From positions 2,659,024 to 2,717,016 of the forward strand of contig NW_008705564.1 in NCBI RefSeq assembly GCF_000186865.1: a stretch of DNA of 57,993 bases, read 5' to 3'. Under the pieces are notes generated by a model. It was not told the DNA's origin, ran no database searches, and saw only the letters and a program-made list of their open reading frames with translations. Within the stretch, counting starts at the first letter, position 1. Every line of letters starts with the position of its first letter. The DNA is from Aureococcus anophagefferens (taxonomy: Eukaryota > Sar > Pelagophyceae > Pelagomonadales > Pelagomonadaceae). The position numbers and the translations under genes were made by a program. Shown in pieces: positions 46,711-53,982 of the stretch.

Positions 46711-47250
46711 ATGGGCCGCCGGCGGGCCGTGGCCGTCGCGTCCGCGGCGGCCGTCGCGGCCGCGTACGCCGTGCCCGCGCTGGACGTGGGCCGGCGGTCG
46801 CCGCTGGGCTGGACCGACGCCCACAACGTCGCCTACGGGCTGCCCGTGACCCCGGAGGCGGGCGTCGTCGCCGACGTCGACGCGCTGGCCTTCCTCGGCG
46901 GCGCGAACGACGACTACCTCTGCGCGCGCAACGACTACGGCCAGACGGCGCTCCACCTCGCCGTGCGACAGAACCGCCTCGATTTGGTGGATTTGTACGC
47001 GCGGCGGCGGCTGTGCCTCGACGCCGCGAACTTGGACGGCGACACGCCGCTCCACTACGCCGCCGTCTTCCAGCGCACGGACGCCGTCTGGATGCTGCTG
47101 GGCGCCGGGGCGGACCCGGGCGCGACCAACGCCGACGGCGCGACGCCCCTCGACGACGCGCGCGAGAACCGCGCGCGGACCGTCGTCGCCGTCCTCGAGG
47201 CGGCCCGGTCGCACCCGCGGACGCCGGCCGCGCGGCGCGGGGAGCTGTAA
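46711..47250 (+). CDS. ankyrin-repeat protein with N-terminal membrane anchor
   Basis: 179 aa, ATG at 46711. A basic cap and hydrophobic VAVASAAAVAAAYAVPALDV form a signal or anchor. Ankyrin repeats at about 75-165: NDYGQTALHLAVRQNRLDLVDLYARRRLCLDAANLDGDTPLHYAAVFQRTDAVWMLLGAGADPGATNADGATPLDDAREN. Ankyrins bind proteins; the target is unknown. Head-to-head with the lumenal hypothetical gene. Confidence 0.82.
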   Translation: MGRRRAVAVASAAAVAAAYAVPALDVGRRSPLGWTDAHNVAYGLPVTPEAGVVADVDALAFLGGANDDYLCARNDYGQTALHLAVRQNRLDLVDLYARRRLCLDAANLDGDTPLHYAAVFQRTDAVWMLLGAGADPGATNADGATPLDDARENRARTVVAVLEAARSHPRTPAARRGEL

Positions 47251-47501
47251 GGATAGAGGTCGTGCGACTCCTCATGTTGCCTGCTCGACTGCTCGACGAG
47301 CTTACGGCGAGCATGGTTTGCCGAGCCGTCAACATAAAGATTGTATCTCTTCAAGAATGATGTCGTGGTCGCGGCGCTTCGGCGAAACCCGCTGCCTTCC
47401 TATCCACGCAAGACCAGCAACCGGGTTTGCGCCCCTCCAAAACCTCTCCGCCACCAACCCAGACCGGCCTGCATTGCAGGCGCAGCTCTCGAGCGGCGCC
47501 C

Positions 47502-48314
47502 ATGGACCCGGAGGCGCGGCGCGCGGCCCTGAAGATCTACGGCGGCGCCGCGGCGGGCCTCGGCGCCAACGTCGTGGGCATCCCGCTGGACCGCTTCCGC
47601 GTCGAGGTCGCCCAGGACGTCGCCGTCGCCGAGCCCGTCGCCGACCACCTGCGGCGGTCCGCCGGGCGGCTCGTGCGCGCGCCGCTCGAGTCCTACGCCG
47701 GCGGCGCGGCGCGCTGCGGCCAGAAGGGCTTCTCGGCGTCGCTGAATCTGCTGGTGCCCCGGGACGTCAAGGACGAGAGCCCCTTCGCCGCGTCGGCCGC
47801 GGCGGGCTTCGCCTTCGCGCCCGTGCTCAACGCGTTCCGGATCCTGCAATTGGGAAAGATCAACATGTTCTCGTACCAGCGGACGTGCCTCTCGTACGCG
47901 TCGCCGGAGGGCCTCGCGAAGTTCGCGAAGAACACGGCCTTGTTCGCGCCGGGCGAGGCCGTGCGCATGATGACGTGCTTCGGCACGAAGGACGCGCTCA
48001 TGAATTTCATGCCCGCCCGGCTCCGCGAGCCGCCGACGACGGCCGCGGGCGTCGCCGAGCGGTCGCTGCTCCTCGCGGCCGCGCTCGGGCCCGCCGTCGC
48101 CGTCGTCGAGACGTCCGTGTCGCTCGCGACGGAGACGGCGACGCTGCTCAACGCGCAGGCCGCGGGCGAGGGGTCGCTCCACGAGGCCATGGCGCTGGCC
48201 ATGCGGCCCGCGTACCTCTCGCGGTGCTGGGTCGCGCTCCTCGCGAAGAACGTCCTCGCGAACTCGACGACGTTCTTCTTCATGTTCGCCGCGGACTTCG
48301 CGTCGCACGCCTAG
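47502..48314 (+). CDS. divergent mitochondrial-carrier-like membrane protein
   Basis: 270 aa, ATG at 47502. GGAAAGLGANVVGIPLDRFRVEVAQD resembles the first mitochondrial carrier repeat (Px[DE]xx[KR]). The second and third potential repeats (FAPVLNAFRILQLGKI; GPAVAVVETSVSLATETATLL) keep spacing but lack clean signatures. Helical hydrophobic stretches occur throughout, ending TTFFFMFAADFASHA. It may be a degenerate carrier-fold protein; an unrelated membrane protein is possible. Located head-to-tail after the ankyrin gene. Confidence 0.5.
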   Translation: MDPEARRAALKIYGGAAAGLGANVVGIPLDRFRVEVAQDVAVAEPVADHLRRSAGRLVRAPLESYAGGAARCGQKGFSASLNLLVPRDVKDESPFAASAAAGFAFAPVLNAFRILQLGKINMFSYQRTCLSYASPEGLAKFAKNTALFAPGEAVRMMTCFGTKDALMNFMPARLREPPTTAAGVAERSLLLAAALGPAVAVVETSVSLATETATLLNAQAAGEGSLHEAMALAMRPAYLSRCWVALLAKNVLANSTTFFFMFAADFASHA

Positions 48315-48413
48315 GTCTATATTAAATCGGAAATCGGAACTTAGGAGCGGTGCCGGCGCGGGGCGCGCGCGCGCGCGGAAAAAGGGCCCGGGGGGAGGGT
48401 CGCGGCGGCGCCT

Positions 48414-50414
48414 TCAGTAGCGGTGGCGCTTGTCGCAGCGGAGCACGGCGGCGCAGGCGCGCTTGCTGAGCGTCGTCTTGTTCTTGGCGAGGACGCCGTC
48501 GAAGTCGACGCGGGGCCGCGCGGCGACGTAGGTCGACGCGAAGGCGGAGAGGCGCGTGCAGAACGTCGTCACGCGCGCGCCTAAAAGCCCCAACGCCGAC
48601 GCGAGCTTGCGGTGGAGGAAGGAGCCGAGGAGGAAGTGCTCGGCGAAGACGCGGACCTCGATGGCCCGCGCGTCGCCGCAGAGGAAGTCCGCGACGGCGA
48701 CCGCGGGCCGCACGGGCAGCGCCGCGCGGACGACGCGCTGCCGCGTCGCGCGGCGCGCGAGCACGCGCGCGGCGCGCGCGGCCGTGTGGCGCTCGAGGAG
48801 CTCGAAGGGCCCGTCGGCCGCCGCGCACCACTCGACGAGCAGGCGGCTCCGGAACTTCCACGCGGCGAACTTGCCTGGGCAGGAAAAGAGTGCGAAATGC
48901 CCAACTTCAAAGGCGGCCGTTTTTCACTCGTTCCGGCTGATTCTTGGACGAGCGATCATCCCTCGGAGCGCTCTCGAAGCGTGCATCATTGTTCCGACAC
49001 ACACGCTTGCGACATTCACATTGAAGTGACCTTGGATCACTCTTTTCCCGCCCCGGAACTCGCGGCGCACGCGGTCGTCGAACGCGCGCTCCGCGGCGCC
49101 CAGGAGCCCCTTCCAGTCCGGCGCGCCCGGCGACGCCGCCGCGCGCTCGAGGAGCGCCGCCGTCCAGGCCAGCACGGCGGCCTTGAACTCGGCGACGACC
49201 GCGGACTCGGCGTTCGCGTCGCAGAGCACGAAGCGCGCCTGGCGGAGCGCCGCGCGCGCCGCGTTCGCCGCGCGCGTCGCGGCCTGCGCGTCGCGCCGGC
49301 GCGCGTCCGCCGCCGCCTCGAGGGCCAGCGCCTCGCGCCAGCGCGCCGGCGCGCGGTCGGCGTCGCCGGGGCCCCGGCGCCGGCCCGGGGGTCCGAAGAT
49401 TGCCGCGGCGACGCCGCGGCCCGCGCCTGTGTGGAAACCAAATCTTCAACCCGACTTCAATGTGCGCGTACGCGACAGTTTCGACGCAACCCTTCGACTG
49501 TGCTTCGAGAACTCGACGAGAGCGATCGATTCGTCCAAAAATCAGCCGAATCGACTTCGATTTGACCGAGCTAGAGAATTCTGAAGTTTGGTCAGGACCA
49601 CCAAAACCAGTGGTTGGTTTCCACACAGGCCCGCGCCCGCCTCCGCGAGCACGCGCGCGTCGACGGGCTCGGGGCAGACGAGGAGGCGCGTGCCCGCGGG
49701 CACGCGGTGGCGGTCGTCCTCGAAGCGCACGTAGGTCGCCCCGGGCCGCTCGAGGAGGTGGCCCCGCGGCAGATCGTACGCGGACACGTAGGGCAGGAGC
49801 GGCCGGTCCAACACGACGGCGTCGCGCATGGCGAAGCCCCGGCGGCAGCCCGGGCACCAGGCGCCGTAGGACGCGAGCTGCCGCCAGAGGCTCAGCCCCG
49901 GCGACGCGTCGCCGGGCTTCGACGTCTGCCGGAGCACGGGCGCGAGGTCCTCGCGGCAGCACGGGCACCGCACGGACTCCCCGCCCGGCTGCTCCGCGTC
50001 CTCCGCCGGGTCGAAGGGGCCCGGGTCCCGCGCCGCCAGCAGCGCCGTCGGCACGACCCAGCGGTCCTCGGGGCCCGGCCGCCAGGCCCAGCGGCTCGCG
50101 GCGCCCGACCCGTCGCGGCGCAGCACGCGCGCCGCGCCCGCGCGGACGACGACGCTGCAGGCCATGGGCCGCTGCCAGTCGTCGACCTCGCGCTCGTGGA
50201 AGAAGGGCCGCCCCTCGAGCATCGGGGGGCCGTGGCCCCGGCGCCGAGCCCAGGAGTGGCGCTCGTAGAGCTCGAGGTAGGCGTCGGGGTCCGCGACGTG
50301 GTGCTCCAGCGTCGGCACGCGCAGGGCCCGCCGCGCCGCGTCCTCGGGGGCCTCGGGGCCCAGCACGACGGCGTCGAGGCCGGACACGGCGTCGAGCTCC
50401 GGCGCGTGCTCCAT
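48414..50414 (-). CDS. novel Cys-rich protein, three exons
   Basis: Exons 50414-49637, 49426-49064 and 48874-48414 (two introners) give 533 aa in frame. The N-terminal half has Trp-rich segments (HSWARRRGHGPPM, EDRWVVPTALLAARD). A likely zinc site is built from VRCPCCREDLAP and AWCPGCRRGF, 44 aa apart (about residues 150-200). After residue 260 it is a long helical bundle (ALALEAAADARRRDAQAATRAANAARAALRQARF; FLCGDARAIEVRVFAEHFLLGSFLHRKLASALGLLG). The tail is basic with Cys (KRACAAVLRCDKRHRY). I recognise no family. The paired CPxC knuckles suggest structural zinc. Confidence 0.75.
48875..49055 (-). mobile_element. CTGGGCAG-subfamily introner (181 bp)
   Basis: 18-bp terminal inverted repeats CTGGGCAGGAAAAGAGTG and CACTCTTTTCCCGCCCCG (two mismatches). 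Target duplication GAACTTGC (48867-48874) and GAACTCGC (49056-49063), 7 of 8. The intron is 48875-49063 (minus) with a GC donor (GCGAGT) and CAG acceptor. It joins VRR to KFAAWK. Confidence 0.92.
49427..49628 (-). mobile_element. long-family introner (202 bp) with perfect ends
   Basis: Perfect terminal inverted repeat CTGTGTGGAAACCAA and perfect 8-bp duplication GCCCGCGC (49419-49426, 49629-49636). It looks like the youngest copy here. The intron is 49427-49636 (minus) with a GC donor and CAG acceptor. Joins EAGAG to RGVAAA. Confidence 0.95.
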
Positions 50415-50595
50415 CCGAAAGACGACGACGACGACGGGAGCAAAGCAGCCCGAGTGGATTTCGTCCCGGGCGGGTCACCTTCGGCGTATTGCGATGCTGA
50501 GTTTCTTCTTGAACAGGGCAGCCCACACACGCTCTTGTGGCAGAGGCCTCGTGCCGAAGCACTGCGACTGCGACGGCGACCGCTGCAGCTCCGCG
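50415..50595. promoter_or_regulatory. 181-bp divergent promoter
   Basis: Between ATGs at 50414 (minus) and 50596 (plus). Contains AAGCAGCCCGAG at about 50447 and GGGCAGCCCACAC at about 50517, each at a similar distance from one of the starts. Confidence 0.55.
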
Positions 50596-51921
50596 ATGGC
50601 TCTCCTCCTCGCCGCCCGGCGCGCGTGCTCCGGTGCGCTTGCTCCGATGCGCGTCGGCCACGCGCTCGCGCCGACGGCCGCGCGCTGCGCCGCGGCCCGC
50701 TGGTCGCGGCCGCTGTCCGGCGACGCGCTGGAGCCCGGCGCGTCTGCCGTCATCGAGACCCTGTTCGAGTCCGCGGTCAGTGCCCACGGCCCGACGGTCG
50801 CCGCGCTGCCCGACGGCAAGGAGAAGCTCGAGTTCTACGCCTTCTTCAAGCAGGCGACGGAGGGCGACGTCGCGGGCGACCGCCCGGGCGTGATGTCGTT
50901 CGTCGCGCGCCACAAGTACGACGCGAGGAAGCTGCTCGCGGGCATGCCGCGCGCCGTGGCCATGCAGGCCTACGTCGACCGCTGCGCCGCGCTCGCGCCG
51001 GCGGGCGACGCACCGGACCGGAAGGTCTGGCCGACCTTCGAGCCCAAGCGCGGGCCCATGCTCCCCCCGGGCTGCTTCGAGGGCAAGGTCGCGCTGGTGA
51101 CGGGCGGCGGCACGGGGCTGGGCCGGGGCATGGCGACCATGCTCAGCCACCTCGGCGCGACCGTCGCCATCGCGTCGCGGCGGCTCGACGTGCTCGAGGC
51201 CACGGCGGCCGAAATCGAGGCGGAGACGGGCAACCGGGTCTTCCCCGCCGCCATGGACGTGCGCGACGGCGCGGCCGTCGTACGGGCGCTCGACGCGGTC
51301 GAGGCGAACGTCGGCGTGCCCGGCGTCGTCGTCAACAACGCCGCGGGCAACTTCATCGCGCCCAGTGACCGCCTGTCGCCGAACGCGTTCTTCACGATCG
51401 TCGACACGGTGCTCTGCGGCTCGGCCTACGTGACCCTCGACGTCGCGCGGCGCCTCCGCGACGCGAAGCGCGGCGGCGTCTTCTGCTACACGACGACGAC
51501 CTACGCGTCCACGGGCTCGGGCTACGTGCTGCCGTCGGCCTGCGCCAAGGCGGGCATCGAGTGCATGATCAAGTCGCTCGGCGCGGAGTGGGGCCGCGAC
51601 GGCATGCGCTTCGTCGGCATCGCGCCCGGGCCCATCCCGACGAAGGGCGCGTTCTCGCGCCTCGACCCGACGGGCCAGTTCGAGAAGGCCATGCTCGACA
51701 TGATCCCGGCGAACCGCGCGGGCGTCGTCGACGAGATCGCGAACCTGACCGCGTTCCTCTGCAGCGAGTACGCGTCCTGGATCTCCGGCGAGATCGTCAC
51801 GCTCGACGGCGGCGAGACCGTCTCCAACGCGGGCGAGTTCAACCAGCTCCGCCAGGTGACGAACGACCAGTGGGACATGATGGAGGCCATGATCAGGGAC
51901 ACGAACAAGAAGGGGTCCTAG
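50596..51921 (+). CDS. acyl-CoA-binding domain fused to 2,4-dienoyl-CoA reductase
   Basis: 441 aa, ATG at 50596. Residues 1-40 are an Arg/Ala mitochondrial leader. Residues about 52-135 match an acyl-CoA-binding protein: LFESAVSAHGP, KLEFYAFFKQATEGDVAGDRPG and HKYDARKLLAGMPRAVAMQAYVDR. Residues 155-440 are a DECR1-type short-chain reductase: VTGGGTGLGRGMATMLSHLGATVAIASR, NNAAGNFIAPSDRLSPNAF, PSACAKAGIECMIKSLGAEWGRDGMRF and GPIPTKGAFSRLDPTGQFEK. It reduces 2,4-dienoyl-CoA with NADPH in beta-oxidation of unsaturated fatty acids. Tyr of YxxxK is replaced by PSxxAK, as in mitochondrial DECR. The fusion would deliver substrate in cis. Confidence 0.93.
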   Translation: MALLLAARRACSGALAPMRVGHALAPTAARCAAARWSRPLSGDALEPGASAVIETLFESAVSAHGPTVAALPDGKEKLEFYAFFKQATEGDVAGDRPGVMSFVARHKYDARKLLAGMPRAVAMQAYVDRCAALAPAGDAPDRKVWPTFEPKRGPMLPPGCFEGKVALVTGGGTGLGRGMATMLSHLGATVAIASRRLDVLEATAAEIEAETGNRVFPAAMDVRDGAAVVRALDAVEANVGVPGVVVNNAAGNFIAPSDRLSPNAFFTIVDTVLCGSAYVTLDVARRLRDAKRGGVFCYTTTTYASTGSGYVLPSACAKAGIECMIKSLGAEWGRDGMRFVGIAPGPIPTKGAFSRLDPTGQFEKAMLDMIPANRAGVVDEIANLTAFLCSEYASWISGEIVTLDGGETVSNAGEFNQLRQVTNDQWDMMEAMIRDTNKKGS

Positions 51922-52009
51922 GAAGCCCTGGGTGCGCGTCCCGCGCGTAAACCCCTGGTCATCAATTGAAGCCGTCGTTGCAGCGGCCGCAACGGCTCCC
52001 GGGGCAGCC

Positions 52010-52873
52010 ATGAGCATGGGCCCGCCCCCCTCGCGCCGGCCGAGCTCGGCGCCCGCCGGGCGCGGCGCCCGCCGCGGCGGCTTCGGCGGCGCGCCGCGCG
52101 GCACCTTCGACGCGCGGACGCTCTACGAGGTCGACGACGGCCTCGGCGGCTTCGGGCGGACGCGCTACGTCCAGCGCAAGGCGGCGCAACCGGCGCAGCG
52201 CGTTTCCGCGTTCGGCTCCTACGTCGGCTCGCACCCGGGGCGCCGCGCCGACAAGGGCCGCGGCGTCTCGAGCGTGGGCTTCCAGCCGGAGCGGCTCATC
52301 GGCGGCGGCGCGCTCGACGGCGGGAGGGACCGGCGGACGCAGTTCGCGCTGCCGCTCCACGACGCCTGCTGGCGCGACGACGTCGGCCGCGTCGGTGCGC
52401 TCCTGGACCGCGGCGCCGCCGTCGACGCGCGCGAGCTCTACGGCGAGACGCAGGCCGTCCACGTCGCGTGCTCCGCGAACGCGGTCCGCGCGCTCCGGCT
52501 GTTGCTGGACCGCGGCGCGGACGTCGACGCGCTCGCCGTCGACGACGTCACGCCCTGCCACGCCTGCTGCGGCCGCGAGGACGCGAGCGACTGCCTCGAG
52601 CTCCTGCTGCGGCGGGGGGCGGACCCGACGGTCCGCGACGCCCGCGGGCGCCCGCCGCTGCACAAAGCCAAGACCTTCGACGCGGCGAAATGCTACCACC
52701 TCCTCCTGCCCTACGCGGGCCGGTCGCGGCCCGCGGCGGCGGTCCGCAGGAAGACACCCGAGCAGAAGCGGAAAACGGCCCAGGCCTGGGACGCGGCGGA
52801 CCTGTACCGCGCGCGCCGCAACGGCAGCCGGCTCCGGCCACCGCCGGGCGGCGACTCGCACGTGCGCTATTAG
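52010..52873 (+). CDS. ankyrin-repeat protein with disordered ends
   Basis: 287 aa, ATG at 52010, immediately after GGGGCAGCC. An Arg/Gly/Pro-rich head, then LPLHDACWRDDVGRVGALLDRGAAVDARELYGETQAVHVACSANAVRALRLLLDRGADVDALAVDDVTPCHACCGREDASDCLELLLRRGADPTVRDARGRPPLHKA forms four ankyrin repeats (about 105-225). The tail is basic. No enzyme domain; an adaptor is likely. Its TAG (52871-52873) overlaps the TAA of the convergent reductase. Confidence 0.82.
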   Translation: MSMGPPPSRRPSSAPAGRGARRGGFGGAPRGTFDARTLYEVDDGLGGFGRTRYVQRKAAQPAQRVSAFGSYVGSHPGRRADKGRGVSSVGFQPERLIGGGALDGGRDRRTQFALPLHDACWRDDVGRVGALLDRGAAVDARELYGETQAVHVACSANAVRALRLLLDRGADVDALAVDDVTPCHACCGREDASDCLELLLRRGADPTVRDARGRPPLHKAKTFDAAKCYHLLLPYAGRSRPAAAVRRKTPEQKRKTAQAWDAADLYRARRNGSRLRPPPGGDSHVRY

Positions 52874-53803
52874 TCGTAGGCCGCCCTCACGGCGGCGAAG
52901 TCGTCGTGCGCGTGGCCCCGCTTCCGCGCGGCGACGTACTGCGCGTTCGCCGCCGCGGCCAGCGGCGCGGGCTGCGCGAGGTCGTCCGCGAGCTGGAGCG
53001 CCAGCCGCAGGTCCTTCTGCTGCAGATAGACCTGGAAGTTCGGCGCGTAGTTGCCTACGACGTCGACGATGTCTCCCGGTCTCTCGAAAGATCGGACGCC
53101 GGTCGTCGCCGTCGATCATGAGCTGGCCCTTGGCCTTGGAGATGGGGTTCGCCATCGCCGAGCTGTCGAACATGTCCATGATTTGGGCCTGGTCGAGGCC
53201 CGCCTTGTCGGCGAGCGCGAGCGTCTCGCCGAGCGCGGCGATGTAGGTGCCCATCATGATCTGCAGCATCAATTTTGCCCGCGCGGGCCCCTCGGAGGAC
53301 TCGCCGACGTGCCAGTGCTTCGAGCCCATGACGGCGAGGGACGCGCCCGGCGCCGTCACCTCGTCGAAGAGCGTCCTGTCGCCGCCGCAGACGAAGAGCA
53401 GCTCGCCCGCGGCCGCGTCGCGCCAGCCGCCGGACACGGGCGCGGCGAGGAAGCGCGCGCCCGTCGCGCCGACGGCCGCCGCGAGCCTCGCGCCCGTGGC
53501 CTCGTCGATGGTCGAGTGGTCGAGGTAGCTCTTGCCCACTTTCGCGGCGGACGCGACGCCGTCGGCCCCCAGGCACACGGCCTCGGAGGCCTTCGGGTCC
53601 GCGAGCATGCCGTGCGTCACGCTACAGGCGTCGACGACCTCCGCGGGCGTCGCCAGCGCCGTCGCGCCGAGCGCGACGAGCGGCGCGCACTTGTCGGCGC
53701 TGCGGTTCCAGACGACGACCTCCGTGCCTTGCTTCAATAGACGCTGCGCCATCTGCTTGCCCATGACGCCCAGGCCCAGGAAGCCCACGCGCTGGGTGGC
53801 CAT
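52870..53803 (-). CDS. 3-hydroxyisobutyrate/glyoxylate-succinic semialdehyde reductase family
   Basis: Exons 53803-53110 and 53054-52870; 292 aa. Rossmann motif GFLGLGVMGKQMAQRLLKQG (NAD(P) binding), substrate loop DHSTIDEATGARL (about 97), PVSGGWRDAAAGEL (about 122) and catalytic lysine in ARAKLMLQIMMG (about 170, the G-x-x-x-K region reads PARAK-x-x). After splicing NYAPNFQVYLQQKDLRLALQLAD matches the family C-terminal helix. Closest in style to plant GLYR or GLYR1/NP60 enzymes that detoxify glyoxylate and succinic semialdehyde with NADPH. No obvious targeting peptide. Confidence 0.9.
53055..53101 (-). mobile_element. shortest short-family introner (47 bp)
   Basis: Ends CGGCGTCC and CGTAG (gene strand), with a TTTCGAGAG core shared with the 71- and 80-bp copies. 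The target duplication has decayed to 6 of 8: GTAGTTGC (53047-53054) and GTCGTCGC (53102-53109), plus strand. The intron is 53055-53109, only 55 nt, with a GC donor and TAG acceptor. It joins LMIDG to NYAPNF. Confidence 0.82.
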
Positions 53804-53982
53804 ATTGCAAAGGTTGTGGCACGAGACGCAGGCGCGCGAGCTCGGCCGAGAGCAGATCGAGAGCTGTGGCTTTTTAGCGAGCGTCTCGGACGTCAAACTG
53901 GACGCCGTGCCGCATCACGCGCCGGCGTATGGCTAGCGCGCGATCCTCTCACGACCATAACTAACACACGACGACAAAAAAC

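Noticed and set aside
48907..52104. 1065-aa minus-strand open frame
   Set aside because: It runs antisense through the reductase fusion and across two introners; low-complexity Arg-rich composition and no ATG-supported domain.
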